Assembly: GCA_037893225.1 (NCBI GenBank)
Contig: JAZGUH010000621.1
Span: 1-64,000, forward strand
From: Hippasteria phrygiana
Taxonomy: Eukaryota; Echinodermata; Asteroidea; Valvatida; Goniasteridae
Length of the DNA: 64,000 bases
Direction of reading: 5' to 3'
Shown: piece by piece, positions 32,041 to 44,200 of the stretch
Position numbering within the stretch: position 1 is the stretch's first letter
Layout: every line of letters begins with the position of its first letter
Program-made: the position numbers and the translations under genes
Notes under the pieces: model-generated
Told to the model about the DNA's origin: nothing
The model's database searches: none
What the model saw: the letters and a program-made list of their open reading frames with translations, nothing else

Positions 32041-33992
32041 CATGTATGTATATCTCAGATGATTGCAGGTGTTCTTGTACAAATGGGATACATGGTGATG
32101 AGGCACTGAATATTGCTCTAGTTTTGTGGAAAATCTAGCAAGCTTGTGGAGCGAGGGCAGCACTCGTTGTCAAAAACAAACAAAATTGTAAAGCGACAGG
32201 GATCGAAATATCCACTGGACCAAGTCCAGTGATTTGAGCGTTGGTCTAGTGAACTCTTGACCGAACTAGTCCGGTGGTCAAGTTATTTTTTTCATAAACT
32301 GCGTGAAATGCTATCACTAAAGTCTGTTTTTTTCTCTAAATCTGGTGAACTGAAAAAGCCCCATGAATTCTGGAATGGCCATTTTTAGTTTTGAGACCAT
32401 TGGCAGATAGTCGGATACTACGGTAGTTTACACCCTGCCAGAGGGTTGTTTTGAAGTCAAAATTACTTGCAAAGGAACTTGCAAAGAAACAAGGTAGAGA
32501 AAACAGGTTGCTCCCAAACAATGCCTTCATGTTGTACAGGTCTGTTTGTATGAGATTATCAAATTTTCCCCGAGTATGAAATTGCGCTGTTTTGTTTCTT
32601 TGTTCGAATAGAAATTCATGTTCTACTATTGTGGCATTACACCTTGACGTTGAAAAAAAATGAGGAAAAATTAAATATACATGTATTACAACAGTGATAA
32701 TTTGTCTCCACACAATGTTTATTTCAATACCAGAAAAGGTAAAAATTGCATATTGGGTAAATGTTTATATACATGTATTATAAGGGTTTTTGCAAACTTA
32801 AATTATTAGACATCTACATATGAACTCCTTGTGTTCGGCTGTTATTGATGGGGGCTGATGTGCCAAGAACGGTCTGTTCAGCCAAGCCTGAACACTGACA
32901 ATAGGCGCCACACCGAATAGAATGGTTATTTAATATCGTACATGGAATTGCCCCTTTCGTGTGAATAAAAAGCTCCATCTATTCATTACACTCCCATTGA
33001 AGATCAATATAGTTGAAACACGAATGGATTGAGTATGCGCAGTAATGCATATAGGCAGCAACCGGCCAGGTGGTCGCTTTCAAACTGCGGCAATGGCCGT
33101 CGTCCACGAGGTTCAATAAATAGAATCTTTGAATGCAGCCATTGGGAGGGCCCTTTAATCTACCGCAAACGATCTCATCAATTGATAATTACATCAATAA
33201 GCATCCCACATTTACACAAAACAAAATCACCCACAAAATATGTACACAACATTTTCTACGTCGTTCTAATGAGCCAGTTCGGTATTTCAACTACGCACGT
33301 GCGCAGTGACTTATCCTGAATGATCCGCGTGACCTAACGCGTGTTAAATTCAATCAGAATGGGCATTCGCGTAACATGGCCTGACATTATGTCAAAAATT
33401 TTATCCCGAATAACATTTGAGATACCGAACTGGCTTATTCTTGTAAAATTGTACACATAAATGTACAACATAATGAAGGCACATTGCTTCATTTGATTGG
33501 CAGAGTTACACATTTTGATATTTAGAAATAAGTTAAAAGATTGTAAAGTTGGCAGGTTATAACACTTAACAGCGGTTACGTTGAATTTAAGGTAATATAC
33601 AACATTTGCAAACATCAAATAACAAAACAACTGAATTATTATGAAATGCCTTACTTGATATAGCACCCTGTGAAATCATGGCATCTGGTAATCTGACATT
33701 TTCAAGTGACGGTCGGCCGACCATCATTGAAAACAAAACTGTTCCCCGACCTGATAATTCCCTGACATCTATAAATTGCTCCGTTTTTGTCAGAAGTAGG
33801 GTCAGGGAACCAGACTACAGGAACAGCAATTTTTTTCCAGCATTCTATGCACACAAAACAGTTGAGTGTTACAGTACATGCTATAATAATACTAACCCCC
33901 AAATCCATTCAATTCTGAAAATTACAGCAAAAGCAAATGTTGTGTACTATACCGTACCTTTAAGTGGTGGGTAGCCGTGTTATTAGTCGGGC

Positions 33993-35107
33993 AATGGGAC
34001 ACCTTTGAGATGCTTGTGGCAGCAGACATACTGGTCCTTTTCCGTTGTTCTCACCAGTCATGTGCAATTGCGCATGCTCAGAACTACGCGCACATGCCAA
34101 GAGCTAGTCTTGGTTCCAAGACGTCCTTAGCGGTGCGACGTATAGCGCGGCCGACAGAGGGTGCTGCTACACACACACGCCAAGGCCAAATCGCTAAGAC
34201 CGTCTTGGGAATTTCGCAAGTTCTGCTCGCGAAATCGCGAGCAGAACTGTGTGGCATTTGCATGCGCTGCATTATCGCATGTAAATAGCCAACACTCACT
34301 AGTCTAGTTTCTGTACTCACGTCGGGTTTACGTGTACGTACGTATACGTGCAGCGCAGTACCAAGCCATTCGTTGTTTGTTGGGGAAAATGTCTGACCGC
34401 GTGACCTAGCGATCGATTTTACAGCAAACAAACTGGGCTTTGGAAAGCTAAAAAGTCATCAGATCAGTGCCATTCATCAATTTGTACGTGGCCATGATTT
34501 GTTTGTTAATTTACCAACGGGATTTGGCAAGAGTGTAATTTTTCAAGCTACTCCATTGGTCTTAGATTTCTTGAACGAAGCATGGAGGTGTTTCCTACCT
34601 CCATGAACGAAGTAACCGAATGCAAACAGGAGAAAGCGCTGATTATTGTCGTCGTGCCATTGAAAGCTCTGGATGTTGATCAGTTACATCGTGCTGAACA
34701 TCTGGGACTGAAATTGGCAGAGATAACGTCTGATATTCCAGATCACATTTTGGGAACAATCCAAAAATTTCTCAATCCCGTTTGCCAGTCCAGAATCACT
34801 CTGCTCAGAACGTTAACTGACTAGTAAGTTATTACTTAAACATGAGTTTCCTCCAGTGCGCAAGCGCAATTATTCGTTTGACCCGCCTGTTAAATTACGC
34901 ATGAGCAGGTCACGCGCGCTCCCTTGCGAAATGCCCAAGACGTTCTTAGCGATTTGGCCTTGGCGTGTGTATGTGTGTAGCTAGAGGGCGCTGCCGTGCG
35001 CGCTGTACGTCGCACCGCGCTAAGGACGTCTTGGAACCAAGACTAGCCAAGAGCTAGCAGAAGGGACCGGTATGTCTGCTGCCCCCAGCGTCTCAAAAGT
35101 CTCCCAT
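33993..35107. mobile_element. Long-TIR DNA element carrying a broken RecQ-like helicase fragment
   Basis: Left arm 33993-34220 and right arm 34923-35107 are inverted (GGCAGCAGACATACYGGTCC, GCTAGTCTTGGTTCCAAGAC, CACGCCAAGGCCAAATCGC, CTTGGGnATTTCGCAAG). The left arm has ~55 bp extra. The interior (34221-34922) contains a 14-bp perfect hairpin at 34219-34248 and RecQ-like coding sequence at 34397-34824. No transposase is seen. The outer ends are near ATGGGA(G/C)ACnTTTGAGA; no TSD is firmly identifiable. Confidence 0.75.
34397..34824 (+). pseudogene. RecQ-like DEAH helicase fragment, frame broken
   Basis: 34397-34603 encodes GKLKSHQISAIHQFVRGHDL and LPTGFGKSVIF (helicase Q-motif-like region and Walker A). 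The frame hits TGA at 34604. A second frame from 34582 encodes ALIIVVVPLKALDVDQLHRA (motif Ia region) and ends TAG at 34822. Motifs II-VI are missing, so it cannot be an active helicase. The break coincides with a 23-bp insertion between 9-bp direct repeats (34572-34612). It resembles expanded RecQ-like families of marine invertebrates; origin as transposon cargo is inference. Confidence 0.7.
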
Positions 35108-35265
35108 TATACATGGAAAAAGTTACCAACACAGTACAACAAAGTTACATACACAGTACATTGCAATTGAAAGTTAACCTGGGAAAACATGTTCACGCCT
35201 TTTCACAAAGCAGGAAAAATTATTTCCACACCTTTTCACAGAATTCTCTACATATGTATAGCACT

Positions 35266-35437
35266 TTAACCCCTACATGGGGGTGCCCGGGGCACCAGGC
35301 CGGGTTGTGCAGCCAAGTGAAACGTACACAATAATGGATTGAAAATGCAGAGATTGGCACACATACATAGACGTCAACCGGACAGGTGGCAATTTTCAAC
35401 TCGCACATATTTGTGTCAACCGGTATCAAGGGGTTAA
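35266..35437. mobile_element. TTAA-flanked element, CCTTGnGTACGG family, copy 2
   Basis: TTAACCCCTACATGGGG to GGTATCAAGGGGTTAA, with the CACAATAATGGATTGAAAATGC interior. Confidence 0.75.
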
Positions 35438-35744
35438 ACTAGGATAAAACTCGGAATAGGCTTTCGAAGCAACAATTACTTCATCAGATGCAGTGAAGAA
35501 ATCGGGCAATGTTTATATAAGGGTTGTCTTTGGTGTAGGAACGCTCCTTGAGGCAGAGATGTCTGAAAAATGACTCCAGATCAGCACACAGCGATACTCT
35601 CTCTCCAGAGGTGTGGTTGGACAAAAAGTGAGGCCTCGGCACAGCATTGAATGTTCAGAGCTATATATATATACAGGTATGGTGTTCTTCATTGCATCTG
35701 ATGATGAAGTACATGTAGTTGTTTGCTATGAAAGCCTATGCAAA

Positions 35745-35885
35745 GTTTTACTCTAGTTAAACATTTACCATGAACATATCTGTAGAACAGACCAAGAGTA
35801 GCAACAGATCTCTGGTGTGAGAGTGATTCTAAGGATGAGCCAAATTCTTCTCCAACCAAATGAACAATGTGCTTCTCTACTCTAA
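35745..35885 (-). pseudogene. Small reverse-transcriptase C-terminal remnant
   Basis: The - strand reads EEFGSSLESLSHQRSVATLG then LFYRYVHGKC, resembling the HRR-V-LFYRY-G-C motif near the end of some non-LTR retrotransposon ORF2 proteins. There is nothing convincing on either side. It is embedded in unclassified repeat DNA with GCATCTGATGATGAAG and GAAAGCC motifs (35697-35750). Confidence 0.45.
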
Positions 35886-36279
35886 TAAAAATAAGTGATA
35901 AGCAGAAGCACCAGCCCATATGTGGGAACAGTACTCTATTAAGAGGATGTATAGTTGGATATGAACTATGCAATGAAAACTTTGACAGCTTGTGATCGAA
36001 GTAGTTCCTCACCAAGTTTGTGTACAAAATTTTAAGTGAAACAATAGCGGTTCCCGCATACAATGTAGAATCGCTAGAAGAAAACATGAACAAGACGGAA
36101 AACATGATTTTCAGTACTACTGCAGTTACCATGAGAACCAATATCATAAATAAAGTTAAAGGGATTTCGCCCTTGCCCACGTGGTGTTAAGCACTGTACG
36201 GTCAGTGCATTCGCAGACACTGTGAGAAAACAATTTCCCTAACTTAGTCCGGCAGGATTCAAGCACTACTGGAGATGTC

Positions 36280-36506
36280 TTAACCCCTTGCGTACGGATG
36301 ACGCCTGGATGTGGGCGAACTAAAAACAGTGTCACCAGGCCGGATAGACGCCGCTGGCCGCTGTTTGTGCAGTTTCAATCCATTGTTGGATTATTGTTTA
36401 TGATACGCTTGACTGCACAAACACATTGTAGCGGTTTGATTTGGCTGCCAGAACCGCCGCGACACCCGACGTCTTCTATAAAATACCGTGCCCAAGGGGA
36501 TAAATA
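36280..36506. mobile_element. TTAA-flanked element, CCTTGnGTACGG family, copy 3 (inverted)
   Basis: TTAACCCCTTGCGTACGG to CCGTGCCCAAGGGGATAAA; the right TTAA is mutated. It is nearly collinear with 55753-55970 in reverse. Confidence 0.8.
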
Positions 36507-36569
36507 GTCCTCCACCGACCTTGCCAGGGTTGGCAGATTTCTGGGGGGGTTTCTGTTTTTTTGTTTTTT

Positions 36570-36640
36570 TTCTGGGCAAGCTCAATGGTCGCATGATTCT
36601 GATGTCTGCACTAGTAAGCAGGAAGTTCAGGGATACCTAT
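36570..36640 (+). repeat. Degenerate head of the Leu/Ser-like SINE
   Basis: The stretch gtctgcactagtaagcaggaag matches 4122-4142 with substitutions. The box B region is eroded. Confidence 0.5.
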
Positions 36641-37354
36641 TGGTCTTGGCTGCATGGTCGAAAATAAAAAATTCTGTCCGGAATCTGGGCCAAGCTAAAA
36701 TTAAATGTACACCAAGTCGTACTTCCCCAATACGTCCGAGGACAATGCTTTGTGTTTCCTATTGTTCCTTTAATATAACCAACCCCCATAGACTAAGCAC
36801 GTATCCTTACGTTCGAGGACCGATTTCAACAAAAGACTCTACGTTCGAGGACTGAAAGGTTTCTTTGTGTTTCCTTTCTTCTCTTGTCCTCGGAGATATA
36901 TACAGTGCACGTACATGTATACGCGTATGTACCATAAACTTTGCTCAATTTCCAGAAGCCACCTTCTGCTTTATTTTTACGAAGTGCTCGATTTATATTT
37001 CCAACGAGAATGTTTCCAAAGCGAACGTAGATCTATCGCACAACGATGCACAGTACTGGTATACGCAATCACACAGTAGATGTTCAATACGCTATGCATA
37101 ACGCTAGCGCTGCAGACCATCGCAATACTGCATGCACATACACACTCAAGTACACAGACGACCGCAATACCGTGTATACGCGTGCTGCGAGATGGATGCT
37201 AGCAACAACACTAGACTCGCGCACAGTCCAATACTGCTAAATTATCGTTCGCTGTACACGTGAATGCGGAGTTTCAATGCCGAAACGTTTTTTGGGGGCC
37301 GGGAGCGCGTACAGACTGGAGGATTTGCCGTCTAGCCGGAACTTTTTCCAAAAA

Positions 37355-37800
37355 TGTGACCCGCTCCAGAAAAAGGTGATATAAGTCGCGCTATGCATTT
37401 ACGTGTAATGGCCCTTTAAACGTTGAGAGGGTGAAATTTTTCATCAAAATTCATTTTTTTAATTTTTTTTTATTGACATCTTAAATATCTAAAGTTTCAG
37501 GTTTGGTGCACAACAATGTTGATTTCAGTGAATAAAATGAAAAAAATAACCTTTTTAGAGTGCATTGTTGCATTGCATTGTATTAGAACTAGCTATTTCA
37601 AAGCCCGTTTTCTCTGTTGTGCAATTTGAACTCCATAGAACTAATTAATATGCAACAATGCGATATCTCCAGAATAGAGAGGGCTTTGGAGCTCTACCAC
37701 GTACCAAAATGAAAGCTTACATTGCGGGCTTTCCAAACATACATCAAACTCATTTTTCATATTTTGCGACATAATATACCTTTTTCCAGAGCGGGTCACA
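37355..37800. mobile_element. TGTGACCCGCTC element, copy d
   Basis: TGTGACCCGCTCCAG and CCAGAGCGGGTCACA ends, 446 bp; the best-preserved + orientation copy. It lies about 340 nt past the NOMO stop, possibly within or near the 3' UTR. Confidence 0.88.
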
Positions 37801-38135
37801 AATATGAAAAAGCCGGAATTCCAGCTATAGCCGGAAAACTGGCATCCCTGGAAGTCCCACCCAAGTAAGCCCGTACATTTTTTCTCATCGGCGCTCATAA
37901 GCATTGAAGTGCTTAACGCCACGTTGGGCATGGCAAAACAAATCTTCTACCTTATCTTACGCAAATTCAATCTTCACCTTCAATATAATGTTTTGCTTTC
38001 CGACTTTACAAAACGCATAAAAAGTGTACAATGTACACAACCCTTGTGTGCACATGTAATAAATTTCGGTATCAAGGACTGAATAACTGATTGGTGCTCT
38101 GTGATTGGTCCATTTGCTCACTGGTATCCCCGCTG

Positions 38136-38273
38136 CTATATCTTGCGTGTTTTGGGCTTCTTCTTGGGTCTGCTGTCTTGGTCGCCGGCTCCGCCCAGGT
38201 CTCCTCGCTCTGCACCACCGGGAGAGCGGAAATCCTTCAATGACTGGCCTATTTGTTGAAGAATGGGTAGAAT
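38136..38273 (-). CDS. NOMO: NOMO terminal coding exon and stop
   Basis: This exon encodes ILPILQQIGQSLKDF and a charged cytosolic tail ending RPKKKPKTRKI, followed by TAG at 38138-38136. The acceptor is TTCCTTCAG. The tail corresponds to the KRQAKKQKTRRT end of human NOMO. Confidence 0.92.
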   Translation of the reverse strand: MLPILQQIGQSLKDFRSPGGAERGDLGGAGDQDSRPKKKPKTRKI

Positions 38274-41200
38274 CTGAAGGAAAACATAGAAAGAAAAATG
38301 AGTCATTTCTGCATGACCATGGTAAACTGAAGTTGGGCTGTCCTGAAAATACTGAATATTCAGATACCTTTTTGCTGGTTCGAATATTCGGGAAAAATAA
38401 CCTGAATCCTCCAATCCTCTGATTTCAAAGTGTTCAAGCTGCATGTAACCTGAGTCCTCCAAAATCCTCTTATGGGGACCATTGCATGAATCCTCCAAAA
38501 TCCTACAGGTTTCCTTTTAGTAAACACCTTAGTAACCTCAATCCTCTGAAACCAACCAGCATCAGGGCCCAATTTCATGGCTCTGCTAACCACAGCTTTC
38601 CGCACTTACGATCACCATTTTGCGCTAACATAGCGAAGAAATTCTGCGCTAACCCCGTAAGCACAGAATCCTTAGTTACGGGATGTACGCATGCTCAGGA
38701 TTTTTCGCTAACGGTAAGCAGAGCCATGAAATTGGGCCTAGATTGGGCCTGATGACCTGGATCCTCCATTTTCCTCCACAGGCAAAGTCATTCTTGCAAA
38801 GTCAGATGGAACAGGGCCCAATTTTAAGGAATACAAATGACAGGTTCTGTGCCAACAGCCTGCTATTGTGAGCAAAGAAATTCTGTGCTCAAATAAGCTT
38901 GTGAGCACACAATCCCTAGTTACGGGATTTGCACATCAAGTCAGAATTCCTTGCTAACGGTATGAACCATAAGGACAGAATAGTCTGCTATAGTTAGGGG
39001 TGATTTTTCGCTAACCGTTACGGATTCCATAAAATAGAGTCCAGGCGCCAAGCCTGAAGCCCATTTACGGTAGCCACTGAGATTAGAATGCCTCGTCTTT
39101 GCATTCATTTGTTACATTTTTTCCCCACATTTTTTATTTAATACATTTCGTCACCCAGGGTGTGCCCAAACAGTCGAAAACTGGTTTCCATTGGGGCTCT
39201 GTATATGTTTTTAATTTAAAATGATTACATGTATTTACACATGAAACAATTACACAAATGCAAGAATATTTACACAATATTTTACACAATGGTTCAAATA
39301 TGGTTCCATCATATGGCTATCAGTTACACCTCCAGTAGCCGATTTTTACAAAACAGTGCGTAACTTACGCCATGGCGTAGGACTTGCGCTATAAAAATGT
39401 TGCACAGCTGTGCAACATCCTTGCGACCCATTTCACGAAACGGTGCGTAGCTGATGTGCAATGTTGTATTTTCTTTTATAAATACATCACGGACGAGGCT
39501 GAATGCCGCTTTTACGACGACTGTATGAGGGGGTGGGTGGAGAAACCACCCACCCCCACCACCCACCCCCTCATCATGCATGTGTGTTCCCTACATGTTT
39601 GTTTCTTGTACTCTGTCATTTGCCTTTGAGAAAGAACTTGCTTAAGTTCGAAATGTCAGGCCAGCTAATTTTTTGATTACAATAAAAATACACGGAACAG
39701 TCGTGAAATAACTGTGGCGGCGCCATTTTGAAACTTTGTACTTTTGAAACTTTTAGCTCCGAAAAAAACATTTGGTGGCAACTTTCGGAAACACCTCACT
39801 AGGGGTGTGCATTTACGGGTAGTAAAAGAACCGGATACCCGATGGAAAAAATTACGGGTACCCGGGTACCCGTTAAAGAAACCCAACCCAAAACTTCCAA
39901 TCCCGGAAGTTGCAATAATGTCTTTCTCTGAGATTAAAAAGTCTGATTTCAGACAAAAGTCTGAAAAATCTTATGCCTGTCCAGTAAACATGATCACTAC
40001 TCCACCATTACATGTTCCGGCACATGCATGCGCCAGCATATCACAGAAGACAGAAGCTTTATACAGTTGTATTTATTGTTGGAATGAGGCATGCTATTAT
40101 GTCTCGTCGAGGCTCTTTATCCATACCCAGACTACAAAAACCACAACCGTAAATTCCTTTCCTTTGTCAATTTTCGTGAGCGTCATAAACATGAAATCTG
40201 TGCTGGTTTCCCAAGTAGTCGGGTTTCAATTTTGAAAATTCCCGACAAATAACATTCAAAACCTTTCCTTTTTCATTTTCTGGGAAGTTACTATGCGATG
40301 ATGTAAAGTTGTACGGGTACTCGATTCCAGGAACCGGTTCCTGACATGAACGGTCGGGTACTCAGGTACCCGGTTCCAATGCACACCCCTACACCTCACA
40401 TGTAAACCTGTAGCGGATGATCATTTCATTTTAATTGGTGGCGCAAGTCAGCAACTTACGCACTGCGTACCTTTTGTGAAATCAATTTTTTAAATGTCAC
40501 AGATGTTGCGCAACTTACGCAATAGATTGTGGCGGAAGTAGAGTTATACAATTGCGTAAGGTTTCGTAAAATCGGCTGCAGGCAGCAAGCCCATAATAGG
40601 CTAGCCACTGAGATCAGAATGGCTTACCTTTGCATGGTTAGTTCATATGGCTCACTAGCTAGCCAGTGAGATCAGAATGGCTTACCTTGGCATGGTTGAT
40701 TCCTATGGCCATCAGTTACCTCTCCAGGCCGCAAGCCTAAAGCTCACACAGGCTAGCCAGTGAGATCAGAATGGCTTACCTTGGCATGGTTGATTCCTAT
40801 GGCCATCAGTTACCTCTCCAGGCCGCAAGCCTAAAAGCTCACACAGGCTAGCCAGTGAGATCAGAATGGCTTACCTTGGCATGGTTGATTCCTATGGCCA
40901 TCAGTTACCTCTCCAGGCCGCAAGCCTAAAGCCCACACAGGCTAGCCAGTGAGATCAGAATGGCTTACCTTGGCATGGTTGATTCCTATGGCCATCAGTT
41001 ACCTCTCCAGGCCGCAAGCCTAAAGCTCACACAGGCTAGCCAGTGAGATCAGAATGGCTTACCTTGGCATGGTTGATTCCTATGGCCATCAGTTACCTCT
41101 CCAGGCCGCAAGCCTAAAAGCTCACACAGGCTAGCCAGTGAGATCAGAATGGCTTACCTTGGCGTGGTTGATTCCTATGGCCATCAGTTACCCCTCCAGG

Positions 41201-44200
41201 CCGTAAGCCTAAAGCCCACACAGGCTAGCCAGTAAGATCAGAATGGCTTACCTTGGCATGGTTGATTCCTATGGCCATCAGTTACCTCTCCAGGCCGCAA
41301 GCCTAAAGCCCACACAGGCTAGCCAGTGAGATCAGAATGGATTACCTTGGCATGGTTGATTCCTATGGCCATCAGTTAATACCCCTCCAAGCCGCAAGCC
41401 TAAAGCCCACACAGGCTTGCCAGTGAGATCAGAATGGCTTACCTTGGCATGGTTGATTCCTATAGCTATCAGTGCGGCTATGAGAGGTAACGCTAGATGA
41501 GAACCGCTTGATACCTCCTGATCTACAGCGCGTCTCTGTTGAAAAAAGGAAAAGAAAAAAAAAACAGTACAGTGGAATGCCGCTATAACGAACACCGCTA
41601 TATACCGAACATTCGGCTGTAACGAACACCGTCCTTGGCTCCCAAATTTTGTGTACAAAACTTACCGAACAACAGACGGCCGCAGCTTTATGTTGAAGAG
41701 TGACAGGTGGCTATTATTTCTCATGTCAATTTCTTGTGTCAATTGTATTATCAATTTTTTTATTCTCAAGTAAAACCTTAGAAATAAACAACTTTCAAAA
41801 TAAACTTCACACCATTTTTTTCATGAAAAGTTATTTAAAATTAAATTAAGAAGTGGGGCAGAATATTACATTTCCAGGCGGCAACATTTTGGTGAAAGTG
41901 TAGTACACGTATAATTGCATAAAACCTTCAATTACAATCAAAAGAGGGCGCACTTCAAATCAACGCAAGAGGGCGCCATTTCTTAAATTAATTCAATAGC
42001 TTTATTTTATTATAATTTTAATCTAATGATTCATGTTCTTTTAATTATTTATTTCGCCCTCAAAGTTTGACCTATATTTGCGTGTTTAGTTAATTAATCA
42101 GGATTCTTAAATTAATGTTTTCTATATTTTATACGTTTATTATATTTTGTATATGTTCTTTATACTCTATATGTTCTTTGTTTAATATATTGTATTATTA
42201 TTTTGTATTATCTCACAGGGCCCTTAATGATAGCAGTTTTATAACTGATGAGGCTACCCTGTTTAAATAAAACTGCAAATAAAAAAAAATAAAATAAAAA
42301 AATGGGCATTTGGCAGACCGGCATCTGAAATTCGCTATAACGAACGCTCGTTATAACGCACAAAATCTGTGGATCCCGCGATGTTCGTTATAGCGGCGGA
42401 GCTCCGGCGTTCCACTGTATATGCAGGAGTCACTGGCACCTTTAAACTCATAGACAGGTTTACAACCTTATGTTGTCATTAGGAGAGGTGTCTCAGGCTT
42501 TCAAGCAAACGCAGCTGGACAAGTAGGAGAATAGCAGGATCAAAATTTTTCGCAAAAAAAAACACAGGACAAAAGTAGGACTTTGGAGGACATAATCACG
42601 GATAAAAGTAGGACTTTTACGGGCTTTCAGGAGTAGTTTCCGTTGATACACAACCATATCCACAGCATCACAAGCCTCATTTGGCATGTAATCTGCTCAC
42701 AACACTTGTGCTCCATCCTCAACTAAAAGCTCTTGAAAGTAAAGTTGCAGTACTCCTGCACCCAAGCCCTTCATTGTGTGGTTTTTATATGATTTTTCGC
42801 CATCCAACAATGCAAAACTTTGAACAGGTCAGTGGAAGGATATTTCCTATAACATACTAACCCCCCAAATCCGCCCATTTTTTGAAAATTGCAACAATGA
42901 CCATCATGTACACAGCCTTTAAACGTGTCAACGTCCCATCCTTATGTTACAGCCCATCCAAGCATCTGCTGGACGAATGTTTTTGTTTTTGGTCCAAGAA
43001 AATGTTCTCACACCGTACCTCTGGGTTGAAGCGTAGAGTGATATGCTTGAAGTATCCTGCAGTACTAAAGCTAGCTTCCGGTAGAGTAAATTCATAACTT
43101 AATTTGGACAGTGAAGATTCTAGACGCATGACATATCTCTGTGGGGAAAAAAATAATGAAAATTTAGGGCTCAACAAAAGTGACAATTTGTTTATAAACA
43201 TGCCGACGGTTACCTAGCCTTGTGCGTATTTTGATATGAAAGTTTAGTTTCCAACAGAGTTGTAATCAAGTCAATCACAAGTCAGATTAAAAGGCAGATC
43301 ACAAGTCAATCACAAGTCAATCACAAGTCAATCACAAGTCAATCACAAGTCAATCACAAGTCAGCTCACAAGCTACATGGGATGAACAATGACAAAGGAA
43401 TGCTTTTTCATATAGTGGTTTACGTGGCTTGTTACGTGGCTTGTTACGTGGCTTGTTACGTGGCTTGTTACGTGGCTTGTTACGTGGCTTGTTACGTGGC
43501 TTGTTACGTGGCTTGTTACGTGGCTTGTTACGTGGCTTGTTACGTGGCTTGTTACGTGGCTTGTTACGTGGCTTGTTACGTGGCTTGTTACGTGGCTTGT
43601 TACGTGGCTTGTTACGTGGCTTGTTACGTGGCTTGTTACGTGGCTTGTTACGTGGCTTGTTACGTGGCTTGTTACGTGGCTTGTTACGTGGCTTGATACG
43701 TGGCTTGATACGTGGCTTGATACGTGGCTTGATACGTGGCTTGTTACGTGGCTTGATACGTGGCTTGATACATGGGAAGGGACTTGTGAAGGGACGTGGG
43801 AAGGGACGTGGGAAGGGACGTGTGAAGGGACGTGGGAAGGGACGTGTGAAGGGACTTCACAAGAAATAACCATAATTATTCTTACCGCCCCATCATTTGG
43901 TAGCGAAGGAAACTGAAAGAAGCAACTGCTTCCCAGTGATAATGTATGCACTGGAGATACTAGGTTATCTTCACTGTACAGAAGAACCTGGAGAATCGAG
44001 ACAAAGGAAGTCAAAAAAAAAAAAAAAGTAAAACTCTGCAACAACAGTAGACTTGAGACCAAGTCCTTGGATTGGTTTAGGTGTTGCCCATGGAATATGT
44101 GACCCGCTCTGGAAAAAGGTATATTGTGTCGCAAAATATGAAAAATGAGTTCCATGCATGTTTGGAAAGCCCGCAATGTAAGCTTTCATTTGGTACATGA

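Larger units (their letters stand above)
28107..33990. other. Convergent intergenic region, left part: repeats, no cellular gene
   Basis: Outside the listed elements, 28360-28480 has inverted/direct TGCACTCCAG/GTGCATTGGAGG motifs. 29280-29690, 31400-31850 and 32200-33660 show no coding signal. 32200-32300 has a gacagggatcgaaatatcc hAT-like end. Confidence 0.55.
35890..38135. other. Intergenic / NOMO 3' flank: repeats, no cellular gene
   Basis: It contains the 36280 and 37355 elements and a SINE relic. 36715-36905 (gtcctcggac/cgtccgagga motifs) is related to 4570-4620 and 4855-4935. A NOMO polyadenylation site could not be chosen. Confidence 0.5.

Noticed and set aside
34582..34824. 80-codon gene starting at 34582
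   Set aside because: The ATG lies in the footprint insertion; the codons after it are the second half of a broken helicase fragment.
35689..36180. 163-codon protein gene on the - strand
   Set aside because: Only a ~45-residue piece resembles a retrotransposon ORF end; the rest is composition-biased with no start or splice support.
40600..41442. Regular ~95-bp repeats considered as a CRISPR-like array
   Set aside because: There are no unique spacers; units are contiguous and derived from the adjacent exon. The genome is eukaryotic.
43373..44176. 267-codon open frame on the - strand with SHV/THV repeats
   Set aside because: It is NOMO exon 43886-43987 plus the readable 12-bp array; the exon ends at a good GTAAGA donor, so the array is intronic.
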